This document shows, piece by piece, positions 43,283-53,526 of a DNA stretch of 64,000 nucleotides (the first letter of the stretch is position 1; each line of letters opens with the position of its first letter). Location of the stretch: contig NZ_BIMC01000023.1 in assembly GCF_004000885.1 (NCBI RefSeq), positions 1-64,000 of the forward strand, given 5' to 3'. The notes under the pieces are model-generated. The model had not been told where the DNA came from. It searched no databases and saw nothing but the letters and a program-made list of their open reading frames with translations. The position numbers and the translations under genes are program-made. Source of the DNA: Paenibacillus glucanolyticus NBRC 15330. GTDB lineage: Bacteria > Bacillota > Bacilli > Paenibacillales > Paenibacillaceae.

Positions 43283-43579
43283 AAACTCCTTCCTTTCTGG
43301 GTGCTCAGTGTGCGGAAGCTGTATCGATGGATTCGTCGGAAGCTAAACAAGCAAAAAACCACCGTGTAAGGTTGGAGCCTGTTTACAGTGGTTTGTCGTT
43401 AGATGATTAAATTATGTCTCAAACGCATGCCGTGGGTTTCACAGCCTTTGATCCTGAACTTTAGAGTCTTCACCGTTCCCGCGGTGAGGGCTCTATTTCT
43501 ATTATAGTTAGTAATACTACGACGCAATTACTCTTTGTAATCATATTTTTGCGTAAAACAAAAATATTCCTAAACCTGT
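43283..43579. other. Spacer with two hairpins
   Basis: Hairpin 43356-43394 (AAACCAC/GTGGTTT plus an inner TGTAA/TTACA) has TTTTTT on the minus strand. Hairpin 43463-43494 (13-bp stem AGAGTCTTCACCG/CGGTGAGGGCTCT) precedes ATTTCTATT on the plus strand. No gene in this stretch explains them. Confidence 0.4.
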
Positions 43580-43606
43580 TGTAACGTTTATCATGATTTA
43601 CGGATA
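43580..43606 (+). promoter_or_regulatory. ECF-type promoter of the second sigma operon
   Basis: TGTAACGTTT (-35) and CGGATA (-10) are 15 nt apart, 23 nt before the sigma-factor start. This resembles the self-recognised promoters of SigM/SigV-type ECF factors. Confidence 0.5.
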
Positions 43607-43628
43607 TATAGTTTGGGGAGGTGAACAG

Positions 43629-44114
43629 ATGCAAGACACCGATGAATTATACAGGGAATATTCGACCCAAGTATATAAATTCGTATTCAGTTTTTGCCAC
43701 AATCACTTGCTGGCCGAAGAAATCACACAAGAAACTTTTTATAGAGCTATAAAATCCATACATAGATACGATGGAACCTGCAAAGTGTACGTGTGGCTTT
43801 GTCAGATAGCTAAGCATGTGTGGTACCAGGAGCTGGACAAGCAGAACAAGAGGAAGGCTGACCCGTTGGAAGACAGTTCCTTATCCGAATCCTCCCATTC
43901 CACAGAATCTCAGTTCATTCTGGCTCAAGAGAAAATGGACTTGTTCAAACAGCTTCATTTACTGGATCCCCATACAAAGGAAGTCATGTATCTGCGCATG
44001 ACCGGAGAATTCAGCTTTCGGGAAATCGGCGAAATTCTGGGCAGAGACGAAACGTGGGCCAGAGTTACCTTCTACAGAGGAAAACAAAAATTGATGAAAG
44101 GAAGAATGTCATGA
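43629..44114 (+). CDS. RNA polymerase ECF sigma factor
   Basis: 161 aa from ATG 43629 after GGGGAGGTG; an upstream ATG at 43593 has no ribosome site. Region 2 (ELYREYSTQVYKFVFSFCHNHLLAEEITQETFYRAIKSI) and region 4 (LDPHTKEVMYLRMTGEFSFREIGEILGRDETWARVTFYRGKQKLMK) are canonical. The stop overlaps the anti-sigma start (ATGA, 44111-44114). Likely autoregulated through the ECF promoter just upstream. Confidence 0.94.
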   Translation: MQDTDELYREYSTQVYKFVFSFCHNHLLAEEITQETFYRAIKSIHRYDGTCKVYVWLCQIAKHVWYQELDKQNKRKADPLEDSSLSESSHSTESQFILAQEKMDLFKQLHLLDPHTKEVMYLRMTGEFSFREIGEILGRDETWARVTFYRGKQKLMKGRMS

Positions 44115-44722
44115 AATGCGATATGGCTCGGGACTTATTACCCTCCTATATTGAGAAACTAACTTCTTCGCACAGTAACGAAGAAATCGAAAAGCATCTG
44201 CAAACGTGCGAAGAATGCCTCCAGTATTACAAGGAAATGACCAAACCAACGGATCTCTCCGTGCCCGTCATGGATAAAGAAGAGGTTGAAAACATCAACT
44301 TTTTGAAAAAGGTGAAGCAAAAAAACAGAAAAACACTCCTTCTCTCTATCTTGGCGGTGCTCATATTGGTGGCTGCCATTATTAAGCTGTTTGCCATCGG
44401 CTTTACGGTGTCATCTCAGGATGTAGATATCGTTCATCAGAAAGTGAATGGTCGCCTGGAGGTACACCTATCTCTGAAGAAGAACGGCCAGGACTTGGTG
44501 TTCTCGGGCAATAGCAAATTTATCTATGATGAGAATGACAATGTAATCGGCTACGAAACTCGTTACACCCCTAAAGGCGTGCTTCATAATCCTTTTGATG
44601 ATGTGGGCGATGAGATTATGCTGGGTACAGAGATGAACAACGATACGGATTATTCGAACACGTTTATTCTTGTATTCAAAGATAAAACCATGACGTTCAT
44701 CGATGGCGTTCTGGTGGAATAG
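44111..44722 (+). CDS. Zinc-binding membrane anti-sigma factor
   Basis: 203 aa. The cytoplasmic anti-sigma domain has a zinc-binding HLQTCEEC (HxxxCxxC) after MKCDMARDLLPSYIEKLTSSHSNEEIEK. A transmembrane helix lies near residues 77-97 (LLLSILAVLILVAAIIKLFAIGF). The extracellular domain of about 100 residues has no recognised fold. It should hold the preceding sigma factor inactive until an envelope signal arrives. Coupled by a 4-nt overlap. Confidence 0.88.
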   Translation: MKCDMARDLLPSYIEKLTSSHSNEEIEKHLQTCEECLQYYKEMTKPTDLSVPVMDKEEVENINFLKKVKQKNRKTLLLSILAVLILVAAIIKLFAIGFTVSSQDVDIVHQKVNGRLEVHLSLKKNGQDLVFSGNSKFIYDENDNVIGYETRYTPKGVLHNPFDDVGDEIMLGTEMNNDTDYSNTFILVFKDKTMTFIDGVLVE

Positions 44723-44763
44723 AATACATCGGATAACATCCGGTCACAGCCTATGCAAAATTA

Positions 44764-44798
44764 AAGCCAGTCCCGCTCATTTCTTGCGGGACTGGCTT
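44764..44798 (+). terminator. Bidirectional terminator, sigma operon / PTS gene
   Basis: Perfect 13-bp stem AAGCCAGTCCCGC/GCGGGACTGGCTT between convergent genes, followed by ATT on the plus strand. Confidence 0.8.
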
Positions 44799-44911
44799 AT
44801 TGTAACTCCAGCGGTTCATCCATTATCCTTCAGCTATAAGTCTAGCTTCGTGGCTGCCGCCGAAACGAAACGCCCAACCAATCATTCGGTAAAGTCTCTG
44901 AGCTTCTTGAA

Positions 44912-46933
44912 TTAATGCACCTGATCGAGCAATTGATAGGCTTGCTCCTTCGTTGTCACCGCCAATAGCGCTTCTCGGAAATCATCATCCATCAGCTTGC
45001 GGGACAGCATCTGCAGCACTTTCAAATGCGCATTCTGTTTACTATTCCGCGGCACGGCAATCATAAAGATCAGTTTGGCTTCACTGCCGTCCAGACTCTT
45101 CCAATCCACACCATCCTGCTTGATACCAAAAACCACGCTTGGTTTCAGGACAGCATCCGATTTACCGTGAGGGATCGCAATATTCAGGCCGATGCCGGTG
45201 GAGCTTTCTTGTTCCCGGGCTAAAATGGCCTGTTTAAAATCTCCATCAGCGCGTACCGACCCGTTCCGCTCCAAGATCCCGATCATTTCATCAATAACGG
45301 CATCCTGTGTCGTTCCAACCAGATTCAGATTTATAAGCTCCGGTGTTACAATATCCGTCAATTTCTCAACCCGAATAACAGGTGGTTCCGTTACTGTCCC
45401 CTTATTACTCTCGATTGAGGACACTTCGGCTGAGTTCCGAGCCAGAGGTACACCTGCACCTGCGTCTTCGTCTGCTGCCAATCCCTCACCTGATCCGGCA
45501 GGATTACCAGCCGCTCCTCCTCCAACAGCTGCCGGCGTCACAGCTGCCACATCTTTCTTGAGCAGGCTTACCATCATCACCGATACGGCTGCGCCGACCA
45601 TGACCGCGATGAAGAACATCAACACATTATCAACGGCACCAAGTACGGCTACAATCGGACCGCCATGGGCTACGCTGTCACCGACACTGCCAAACATCGC
45701 AATCACCGAACCTGTCATCGAACCGACCATGATACTCGGTATGACGCGCAGCGGATCTTGCGCAGCGAATGGAATCGCTCCTTCGGTAATACCGAACAGT
45801 CCCATCGTAAAGGTTGCCTTCCCAGCTTCACGTTCCGAAGGCGTAAACTTCCTTTTGTTCATCATGGCTGCCAGTCCCATCGCAATCGGAGGAACACAGA
45901 TGGCTACGGCAATTTGGCCCATAATCTCATAATTTCCTTCACCGATCATAGCCGAGCCGAACAGGAACGCAACCTTATTCACGGGCCCACCCATGTCAAA
46001 AGAAATCATCGCGCCCAGAATAAGCGCTAACAGAATCGAACTTGTGCCCTGCATTCCCGCGAGCCATGCGGTCAACGCTTCGAACAGGTCCGCAACCGGA
46101 GCACCAATCACAAAGACGAAGATTAACCCTACAACCAGTGAAGCCAGCACCGGGATAACGATAATGGGCATAATCGGCTGCAACGACCGGGGAACCTTGA
46201 TCTTTTTAATCGCAAGTGCAACATAACCTGCCAGGAAACCGGCAATAATCCCCCCGATGAATCCAGCTCCCGCTTCACTTCCGTAAAAGCTGCCGTTCGC
46301 AGCTATGAACCCGCCGACCATACCTGGTGCAAGGCCCGGCCTGTCCGCAATACTCATTGCGATAAATCCGGCCAGGATCGGAACCATGAAGGTAAACGCA
46401 GCCCCGCCGATACTCTCAATCGTTTTCCAGATCGAGCCTTCCGGTATAACCAGACCGCCCGGCGTCTTCACACCGCCCATCGTCAGTGCAATCGCAATGA
46501 GCAGCCCGCCGATCACGATAAACGGTACCATATAGGATACACCGTTCATCAAGTGACGGTAGATCGGATTTTGTTTCGGTTTGTTCTCTCCTGTATCTTC
46601 AACAGACTTGGACTGTGCCTGATAGACGGGCACATCCCCTCTCATCATCCGTTGGATCAGCTCTTCCGGACGACGGATACCCTCCTGCACCCCAACAACA
46701 AGCAGTTTTTTACCCACAAACCGGTCTTTCACCACCGTTTTATCCGCTGCGATGATAATACCATCGGCTTCACGGATATCCTGCTCCGTGAATTGGTTCT
46801 CCACGCCAATGGAGCCCTGAGTCTCAACCTTCAGATCAACGCCCAGCTTCGCGCCTGCCTTCTGCAGATTCTCAGCGGCCATATACGTATGTGCAATTCC
46901 GTTAGGACATGAGGTAATCGCTAATATTTTCAT
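44912..46933 (-). CDS. PTS fructose/mannose-family EIIBCA permease
   Basis: About 673 aa phosphotransferase permease. The order is IIB (active Cys in AITSCPNGIAHTYMAAE), IIC (eight or more helices, about 125-470, with GGPVNKVAFLFG and FGITEGAIPFAAQDP), an Ala/Gly-rich linker and IIA (active His in NIAIPHGKSDAVL). The B-C-A order and the upstream PRD regulator of about 650 aa match the ManP/ManR pair of B. subtilis better than FruA, but the sugar (mannose, fructose or another) is not certain. ATG 46933 was chosen over 46942 by ribosome-site spacing (GAAGGGGA). Possible cre and PRD-regulator operators lie upstream. Confidence 0.9.
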   Translation of the reverse strand: MKILAITSCPNGIAHTYMAAENLQKAGAKLGVDLKVETQGSIGVENQFTEQDIREADGIIIAADKTVVKDRFVGKKLLVVGVQEGIRRPEELIQRMMRGDVPVYQAQSKSVEDTGENKPKQNPIYRHLMNGVSYMVPFIVIGGLLIAIALTMGGVKTPGGLVIPEGSIWKTIESIGGAAFTFMVPILAGFIAMSIADRPGLAPGMVGGFIAANGSFYGSEAGAGFIGGIIAGFLAGYVALAIKKIKVPRSLQPIMPIIVIPVLASLVVGLIFVFVIGAPVADLFEALTAWLAGMQGTSSILLALILGAMISFDMGGPVNKVAFLFGSAMIGEGNYEIMGQIAVAICVPPIAMGLAAMMNKRKFTPSEREAGKATFTMGLFGITEGAIPFAAQDPLRVIPSIMVGSMTGSVIAMFGSVGDSVAHGGPIVAVLGAVDNVLMFFIAVMVGAAVSVMMVSLLKKDVAAVTPAAVGGGAAGNPAGSGEGLAADEDAGAGVPLARNSAEVSSIESNKGTVTEPPVIRVEKLTDIVTPELINLNLVGTTQDAVIDEMIGILERNGSVRADGDFKQAILAREQESSTGIGLNIAIPHGKSDAVLKPSVVFGIKQDGVDWKSLDGSEAKLIFMIAVPRNSKQNAHLKVLQMLSRKLMDDDFREALLAVTTKEQAYQLLDQVH

Positions 46934-46990
46934 GATCGTCATTCCCCTTCTTTCCTGTCATGTTCCCGCTTACATTTATAGTGTACACGC

Positions 46991-47038
46991 TGAAAACGCT
47001 GTTATCGGACAAACTTTTTACCGGAACTTCCGGAAAAA
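46991..47038 (-). promoter_or_regulatory. Candidate operators of the PTS gene
   Basis: A 13-nt perfect palindrome CCGGAACTTCCGG (47021-47033) flanked by A/T tracts lies upstream of a possible -10 (TATAAA on the minus strand). It is a candidate activator site. TGAAAACGCTGTTA (46991-47004, plus strand) has one mismatch to the cre consensus. Confidence 0.45.
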
Positions 47039-47054
47039 CAGGTTTATTTCGCAA

Positions 47055-47123
47055 TAAAATATCCCGCAAAGTGGAGCCTATGCTACGCCGCTTATTCCAA
47101 ATACTTTGCCGGGACCCGAAAAA
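47055..47123. repeat. ~68-nt hairpin repeat element, copy B
   Basis: Matches copy A at 31613-31681. It shares CAAAGTGGAGCCTATGCT and TTCCAAATACTTTGC, and differences at the ends are partly compensatory (CCCGCAAAGT pairs with ACTTTGCCGGG). It lies between the PRD regulator's terminator and the PTS promoter. Confidence 0.75.
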
Positions 47124-47133
47124 AAATGTAAAA

Positions 47134-47155
47134 AGCAGGACGTATACGCCCTGCT
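47134..47155 (-). terminator. Terminator of the PRD regulator gene
   Basis: Stem AGCAGGGCG/CGTCCTGCT with a TATA loop, followed on the minus strand by TTTTACATTTTTTT. Confidence 0.8.
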
Positions 47156-47182
47156 TCATCATCACAAACACTACTATTCATG

Positions 47183-49135
47183 TTAACCTTTTAACGTATT
47201 CAGCAATCGAATCGCATCAGTCTCCTTAGCCAACACACTGACCAATGCCGGCTGCTCACTGATCCGCGACAATTCTTTGAACAGCTGTCGCATCTCTTTC
47301 CGCTCATCATGCTTAATCGCAAGCAAGAACACAAGCTCTACCTTCTCGGTTCCCCAGGTGATGGGCTGCTTCAGAGTAACAACAGCGATGCAGGACTGTT
47401 TGACCCACTCCGAGCTGCCATGTGGAATGGCAATGCCGCCCCCTATCGTCGTAGCCGACATGTGTTCACGATCCAGCACGCTTTTCGTATACCCTGCCTC
47501 GACATACCCTTTGTCCTCCAGCATGAGCGCAAACTTGGCGATTAACTGTTCTGGACGCTCTGCCTCCTGCTGAGGAAAGACAAGAAAAGGTGTCGTATAT
47601 TTCAAGAAAACCGATTCCTCAGCCGTCCGGCTGTACGGCTCATCAAGCCGGCGGATCGCCTGCTCCAGCTTCCGTTCATCATTCGCCTCGAGCAGAGGGG
47701 AGACGAGGATATGAGGTGATTTTAACTCGGGCAGCTCAACGGTCGTAATAACAAGATCCACCTCATGAGCTGCCAGATAATCCTCAACCTCCCCTCTGGA
47801 CATCGTTGTCTCCACATGCACGGAAGGGAATCTCCGTTCCACCTTCGCTAGAAGCAATTGTGACATCCCAACGCCCATGTGACACACAATAATCACCTTC
47901 TGAGGGTGGCTCTCATTCTGGTGAAGCCGTTCCACGGACGCCTGAAAGTGCAGCGTCAAATAGGCGGCTTCCTCTTCGGGAAAGTGCAGATGGAGCGCTC
48001 CCCCTACCTCTTCCAGTGCGATAATGACCCGATCGAACATATAGGGATACATCCTTTTGATCTCGGCCAGCATCGGATTGGACACAGCCAGACCGTATTC
48101 AAGACGATTTATGGTTGTGTACAAATGCACTTTCAACCCGTTCAATAATACCTGGTCCTTGGAAAACGGGATCATATTCAGCTCCGACATTCGCTGAATC
48201 AGCTGCTCAACCAATTGGGGCAACAGGGGGTGGCTATCCGCCAGCTCGCTCCGTCCAACGCCCCCATCCTCCTGACTGTATCGGAACTTCCCGCCAAGCA
48301 GGTGCAGGGTAAGATAAGCCGTTTCTTCCTTGGAAAAAGGGACCGCGAACAGCTTTTGCAGCTGCTTCAAAAAGCCTATCGCCCATGCAAACTCCGCTTT
48401 GTTCTCCAAAAAGGCAATGTCCTGCCCAGAAAGCGAGATCGGCTGTCCCAGCTTGGTCCGCTTGACCATGAGCAGAATATGCAGCATCAGGCTTTCAAAG
48501 GTTTCATCGGTGAAGCGAAGCTGATGCTGCTGTTGCAAACCCTTCAACTCATTGTATACGGTTGCAATCTCGTGCGGTTCATACTGGTTGCGCATCATCT
48601 GTCCCGTTAACTCGGGACGGTTGATCAACTGGTTCAACCGTGCCAGTGCCGTCCGTTTGTTCTTCTCCGAGCCTTCAATCATGAAGCCCACGCGCTGCTT
48701 GGTCACCAAGCTCAGATCAAAGCTCCGCAGCCAGTTCTGAATCTTTTCCATATCCCGGCGGATAATCGCCTTATTCACGTAAAATGGGGAAGCCAAATTC
48801 TGCAGCGTTACGGGTTTCGCACTCATCAAGAGCCGGTATGCCAGGTGCAGCACCCTTTCCTCATCGGATTCATCGCCGGTGGTGCTCTCGTTGGAATATA
48901 AGCGGTGGAATAAATCAGCCTGATCCGCTTCGCTGATCTCCAGATAGATGCCAAGTCCCGGCCTTTTCACCAGATGACCACCGGAGTGCGTAACTATATA
49001 TTCTTCAATCACCTTCAGATCGTTTCGGATCGTCTTCTCCGAGCAATCGGTCTGATCCGCCAGATCCTGCACGAGCCACAACCGGTTCGGTTCCATTAAC
49101 AAATTGCGAAAAATCTCTTTTTGCCTGTTATTCAT
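47183..49135 (-). CDS. PRD-containing transcriptional regulator (ManR/LicR/MtlR type)
   Basis: 650 aa. N-terminal HTH (NRLWLVQDLADQTDCSEKTIRNDLKVIEEYI) and a second HTH-like region (about 110-165). Two PTS-regulation domains follow (about 185-290 and 300-410, with conserved His in MLHILLMV, AYLTLHLL and AYLTLHFQ). An EIIB-like domain (CHMGVGMSQLL, Cys at about 423) and an EIIA-like domain (IAIPHGSSEW, His at about 570) complete it. Activity is set by PTS phosphorylation of these residues. It is upstream of, and on the same strand as, the EIIBCA gene, which it probably activates. Confidence 0.92.
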   Translation of the reverse strand: MNNRQKEIFRNLLMEPNRLWLVQDLADQTDCSEKTIRNDLKVIEEYIVTHSGGHLVKRPGLGIYLEISEADQADLFHRLYSNESTTGDESDEERVLHLAYRLLMSAKPVTLQNLASPFYVNKAIIRRDMEKIQNWLRSFDLSLVTKQRVGFMIEGSEKNKRTALARLNQLINRPELTGQMMRNQYEPHEIATVYNELKGLQQQHQLRFTDETFESLMLHILLMVKRTKLGQPISLSGQDIAFLENKAEFAWAIGFLKQLQKLFAVPFSKEETAYLTLHLLGGKFRYSQEDGGVGRSELADSHPLLPQLVEQLIQRMSELNMIPFSKDQVLLNGLKVHLYTTINRLEYGLAVSNPMLAEIKRMYPYMFDRVIIALEEVGGALHLHFPEEEAAYLTLHFQASVERLHQNESHPQKVIIVCHMGVGMSQLLLAKVERRFPSVHVETTMSRGEVEDYLAAHEVDLVITTVELPELKSPHILVSPLLEANDERKLEQAIRRLDEPYSRTAEESVFLKYTTPFLVFPQQEAERPEQLIAKFALMLEDKGYVEAGYTKSVLDREHMSATTIGGGIAIPHGSSEWVKQSCIAVVTLKQPITWGTEKVELVFLLAIKHDERKEMRQLFKELSRISEQPALVSVLAKETDAIRLLNTLKG

Positions 49136-49353
49136 TCCAATCTCCCATATTCAGCTTATTTGGAGAGCTCACGAATCGTGAGCAGGTACTTGGTCCTACT
49201 GTATATCATATCCGGCCTGTGTGGCAATCTGATCGGGGAAATGGCAGCAAAAGATATTTAAAAAGCAAAGGATCATCTTTAATTTACAATAAGACTTGCA
49301 CTCCTGCCGGATGATAAAATCAGGAAAAGGAAAGGAGGTCTCTCACCACATTA

Positions 49354-49367
49354 TGTAAGCGCTTAAA
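49354..49367 (+). promoter_or_regulatory. cre site upstream of the xylanase gene
   Basis: TGTAAGCGCTTAAA, one mismatch to TGWAANCGNTNWCA, 35 nt before the start codon. It suggests CcpA carbon catabolite repression. Confidence 0.6.
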
Positions 49368-49401
49368 TAATTCAACCATCACGATAAAGGGAGGACAGTA
49401 C

Positions 49402-52400
49402 ATGAATAAATGGACCCAACAAGTCATCTCGATGATGACCGCGGCAGCTTTGCTCATACCTTCAGGCTGGTATGCTTCGGACGTAAACGCGGATGCACAG
49501 GCATCACCAAATATCGAGACCGTATATCATGAAAGCTTTGAGACCGGAGTTGGAAAAGCCGTGCAATCTGGCAGTGCCAGCTTAACGTACGTTGCCGACA
49601 AAGCGTTTGAAGGGAATGATGACGGCGGGGCTCTGTATGTGAGCAATAGAGCAAACAACTGGGATGCCGTTGACTTCAAATATGCCGACATCGGCTTGAA
49701 GAATGGCGAGACGTATACGGTAACCGCATCCGTCTACGTGGACGCAGACGTGATCGTGCCAAGCGGCGCACAAGCGTTTTTGCAAACGGTAAACAGCTAC
49801 GGCTGGCTGGACGGCAAGGATTTTACAGCCGGAAGCGCTGCCGTGCTTAGCAAGGAATTTACGGTGAATACCGGGACGGATTCAGCCCTGCGGATTCAAT
49901 CCAACGATGAAGGGAAGGCCGTTCCGTTTTACCTCGGAGATGTACGCATTACCAAGAAAGTGACTCCCGGCGGCGGTGAGGAGGAATTACCGAGAGACCC
50001 CGCGCTGCCTTTCACCACCATCGACTTTGAAAACCAAACGACAGGCGGCTTTGAAGGCAGGGCAGGCACCGAAACGTTGACCGTAACAGAGGAAGCCAAC
50101 CATACGGAGGGCGGCTCGTACGCTTTGAAAGTCGAAGGCCGGACAACCTCATGGCATGGCCCTTCATTGCGAGTGGAGAAATACGTAAATAAGGGCAGCG
50201 AATATAAAATATCAGCATGGGTCAAATTGATCGAGCCCGCCAGCTCACAGCTTCAGCTGTCCACCCAGGTTGGCTCTGGAAGCAGTGCGAATTATGTAAC
50301 TCTGGCACCCAAGACGATCAGTACCAGCGACGGATGGGTTCAATTTGAAGGAACTTACCGTTATAACAGTGTGGGGGACGAATACTTAACCATCTATGTA
50401 GAAAGCTCGAATAACGGGTCTGCATCCTTTTATATCGACGACATCAGCTTTACAGCAACAAGCGCGGGCCCAGTCGAAATCGAGAAGGACTTGATTCCCA
50501 TCAAGCAGGCGTATCAGAACGAATTCCTGATCGGCAATGCCATCACGGCGGAGGATCTGGAAGGTGTGCGACTTGAGCTGTTATCCATGCACCACAATGT
50601 CGCCACGGCAGGCAACGCGATGAAGCCGGATGCGATGCAGCCGACAAAAGGCAATTTTACGTTTAGCTCAGCGGACGCCATGGTCGATAAAGTCCTGGCA
50701 GAAAATATGCAGATGCACGGACACGTGCTTGTCTGGCACCAGCAATCACCGGCGTGGATGAATACGGCGCAGGACGGACAAGGAAACTCTGTGCCGTTAA
50801 GCCGCGATGAAGCACTTGAGAATTTGCGGACGCATATCCGCACCGTCATGGAGCATTTTGGCGACAAGGTCATCTCCTGGGATGTCGTCAATGAAGCAAT
50901 GAACGACAATCCGCCAAATCCGGCCGATTGGGAAGCTTCGCTCCGCCAATCCCCGTGGTATCAAGCCATTGGACCGGACTATGTCGAGCAGGCCTTCCTT
51001 GCGGCAAGGGAAGTGCTGGATGATCATCCCGAGTGGGATATCAAGCTTCATTACAACGATTACAACGAAGATAACCAGAACAAAGCTACTGCCATTTACA
51101 ACATGGTAAAATCCATGAACGACAAATATACAGAAACTCACCCAGGCAAATTGCTGGTGGACGGTGTCGGCATGCAAGGGCACTACAACATCAACACAAA
51201 ACCGGAAAATGTAAAGCGGTCCCTGGAGAAGTTTATCTCCCTGGGTGTAGAGGTTACCATCAGCGAGCTGGACATCACCGCAGGAAGCGACTACCAGCTT
51301 CCCGAGCCGCTTGCGAATAAACAGGGCTATTTATACGCCCAATTGATGAAAATCTTCCGGGACCATGCGGACAGCATCAGCCGCGTGACCTTCTGGGGGA
51401 TGGACGACAGCACAAGCTGGCGGGCTTCATCCAATCCATTGTTATTTGATAAGAACCTTAAGGCCAAGCCTGCCTACTACGGCGTCATTGATCCTGACAC
51501 CTTTATCGAAGAGCATCAGCCCGGCTCGGAGAATGTCAACCAATCCAGTGCGGCGTATGGTACACCTACCATCGACGGGACCATCGATGCCCTGTGGAAT
51601 CAGGCTCCCGCCATGCCGATCAATCGGTATCAGATGGCTTGGCAAGGTGCGACCGGCGTGGCAAAAGCGCTCTGGGATGAACACAATCTGTACGTACTGA
51701 TTCAGGTTAGTGACGCGCAGCTGGATAAATCCAGCACCAACGTCTGGGAGCAGGACTCCGTCGAAATCTTCGTGGACCAAAACAATGCAAAAACGACATT
51801 TTACCAAGATGACGACGGGCAGTACCGAATCAACTTCGACAACGAAACTTCGTTCAGCCCGCTGAAAATCGCCGAAGGCTTCGTATCGGCAACGCAGGTA
51901 TCAGGCACCAACTATACCGTGGAAGCGAAGATTCCGCTCAAAGCGATCACTCCGGCAAACGGAGTCAACATCGGCTTCGACTCGCAAATCAACGACGCCA
52001 AGAGCGGCGCTCGCCAAAGTGTAGCTGCCTGGAATGATACAACCGGCAACGGTTATCAGGATCCATCCATATTCGGCGTGCTGACCCTTACCGGCAAACC
52101 CGGAAGTCCAGGCGGGAATGGCCCCGGCAGCGGGGACGGCGGCAGCGGTGGTCAGAATAACAGTAGCGGCAGCAGCAGTCATAGCAGCAATGGTGCCGGC
52201 AGCCCATCCGGCATCTCTGTGAGCGAAAATGGCGTAGTAACCATCAAGGCGGAAGTGAAGGTCATAGACGGACGCGCAGTGGCTGTCATTTCCAGTGACC
52301 TCCTGAAGAAAGCACTTGAGCAAGCTGCTCAAATGGTCAACGGCAAGAAACAGATTATTGTTGAGGTGACCCAACAGAACGATGTCGATTCATACGACAT

Positions 52401-53388
52401 ACAGCTGCCTAGCCAAAGCTTGAAGGGTCAGGAAGCCTTTGAGCTATTGCTGAAGACCGAACACGCGGTCCTTCATATTCCAAGCAACATGCTTTCGAGT
52501 ACAGCGGATCTCGCTGAGCCCGTGTCCGTTCGCATCGGCACAGCCTCTACAGCCCCAATGAGCGCAGCGGACATAGAACGGGTTGGCACCCGTCCGGTGA
52601 TCCAGCTGGAACTGCTGGCAGGCGGCCATGTCATCGACTGGAACAATCCCAAGGCACCCGTAACAGTAGAAATTCCTTACGCGCCGGCTGTGACGGAACG
52701 GATTCATTCCGATCACATCGTGGTGTGGTATATCGATGGCAATGGCAAGGTTCATCCTATTCCAAATAGCCGATATGATGCGGGATCTGGCAGGGCTATT
52801 TTCCATACAACCCATTTTAGCACCTTCGCGGTAGCCTATGTGTCCCACGCGTTCGGAGATCTGGCAAGCGTCCCTTGGGCGAAGGATGCCATTATGCACA
52901 TGGCGGCACGCGATGTCATCAAGGGTACAACTGCGAGCAGCTTCTCACCGGAGACCTTTATCACGAGAGCTGACTTTGCAGCGCTGTTGGTTCGGGCTCT
53001 GGAATTGCAGAGCAGCGGAAACCCTGCGGCTGCCTTTAACGATATCGAGCCAAGCGCTTATTACAGAGACGCCATAGACACTGCGCTTTCCCTTGGCCTC
53101 GTGAATGGATTCAAGGACCAGACCTTCAGACCAAACAGCCCCATTTCCCGGCAGGATATGATGTCGATGGCAGCACGGGCATTGTCTGCAGCCGGCAAGA
53201 AAGCCGAGGGCAGCGGAAGCTTGGACGGGTATCTGGATGCAGCAAGCATCTCCGGCTATGCCATGGACAGCGTTGCGGCCTTAGTGAAGTCCGGAATCGT
53301 AAACGGCAAGAACGGCAAGATCGCTCCGCATGACTCGCTCACCCGCGCGGAAGCGGCGGTGATTTTGCACCGAATTTGGAACCTGTAG
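49402..53388 (+). CDS. SLH-anchored GH10 endo-1,4-beta-xylanase with multiple CBMs
   Basis: 1328 aa. Signal peptide; two xylan-binding CBM22/CBM4_9-like domains (about 40-190, 205-350); GH10 barrel (about 365-700) with acid/base Glu in [10 protein letters not shown] (about 496) and nucleophile Glu in VTISELDIT (about 621). A CBM9-like domain follows (about 715-895, [28 protein letters not shown]). Then come a Gly/Ser linker, a pre-SLH domain ending [10 protein letters not shown], and three SLH repeats (about 1150-1328). It cleaves xylan at the cell surface. AAAGGGAGGAC precedes the ATG; a cre site is upstream and a strong hairpin downstream. Monocistronic. Confidence 0.96.
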   Translation: MNKWTQQVISMMTAAALLIPSGWYASDVNADAQASPNIETVYHESFETGVGKAVQSGSASLTYVADKAFEGNDDGGALYVSNRANNWDAVDFKYADIGLKNGETYTVTASVYVDADVIVPSGAQAFLQTVNSYGWLDGKDFTAGSAAVLSKEFTVNTGTDSALRIQSNDEGKAVPFYLGDVRITKKVTPGGGEEELPRDPALPFTTIDFENQTTGGFEGRAGTETLTVTEEANHTEGGSYALKVEGRTTSWHGPSLRVEKYVNKGSEYKISAWVKLIEPASSQLQLSTQVGSGSSANYVTLAPKTISTSDGWVQFEGTYRYNSVGDEYLTIYVESSNNGSASFYIDDISFTATSAGPVEIEKDLIPIKQAYQNEFLIGNAITAEDLEGVRLELLSMHHNVATAGNAMKPDAMQPTKGNFTFSSADAMVDKVLAENMQMHGHVLVWHQQSPAWMNTAQDGQGNSVPLSRDEALENLRTHIRTVMEHFGDKVISWDVVNEAMNDNPPNPADWEASLRQSPWYQAIGPDYVEQAFLAAREVLDDHPEWDIKLHYNDYNEDNQNKATAIYNMVKSMNDKYTETHPGKLLVDGVGMQGHYNINTKPENVKRSLEKFISLGVEVTISELDITAGSDYQLPEPLANKQGYLYAQLMKIFRDHADSISRVTFWGMDDSTSWRASSNPLLFDKNLKAKPAYYGVIDPDTFIEEHQPGSENVNQSSAAYGTPTIDGTIDALWNQAPAMPINRYQMAWQGATGVAKALWDEHNLYVLIQVSDAQLDKSSTNVWEQDSVEIFVDQNNAKTTFYQDDDGQYRINFDNETSFSPLKIAEGFVSATQVSGTNYTVEAKIPLKAITPANGVNIGFDSQINDAKSGARQSVAAWNDTTGNGYQDPSIFGVLTLTGKPGSPGGNGPGSGDGGSGGQNNSSGSSSHSSNGAGSPSGISVSENGVVTIKAEVKVIDGRAVAVISSDLLKKALEQAAQMVNGKKQIIVEVTQQNDVDSYDIQLPSQSLKGQEAFELLLKTEHAVLHIPSNMLSSTADLAEPVSVRIGTASTAPMSAADIERVGTRPVIQLELLAGGHVIDWNNPKAPVTVEIPYAPAVTERIHSDHIVVWYIDGNGKVHPIPNSRYDAGSGRAIFHTTHFSTFAVAYVSHAFGDLASVPWAKDAIMHMAARDVIKGTTASSFSPETFITRADFAALLVRALELQSSGNPAAAFNDIEPSAYYRDAIDTALSLGLVNGFKDQTFRPNSPISRQDMMSMAARALSAAGKKAEGSGSLDGYLDAASISGYAMDSVAALVKSGIVNGKNGKIAPHDSLTRAEAAVILHRIWNL

Positions 53389-53415
53389 TGCAGCGATAGA
53401 GCCTTCATAAACAGA

Positions 53416-53446
53416 AGCAGACGCCAGTCCATGACTGGCGTCTGCT
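53416..53446 (+). terminator. Xylanase terminator
   Basis: Perfect 14-bp stem AGCAGACGCCAGTC/GACTGGCGTCTGCT with a CAT loop, followed by GTGTTTTC. Confidence 0.85.
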
Positions 53447-53526
53447 GTGTTTTCAGCACACAATGCAAACCGTTATCCTAAAGCTTACATGTCTCTTTGA
53501 CGATCTGCGATCTTGGTTTTGGTATC

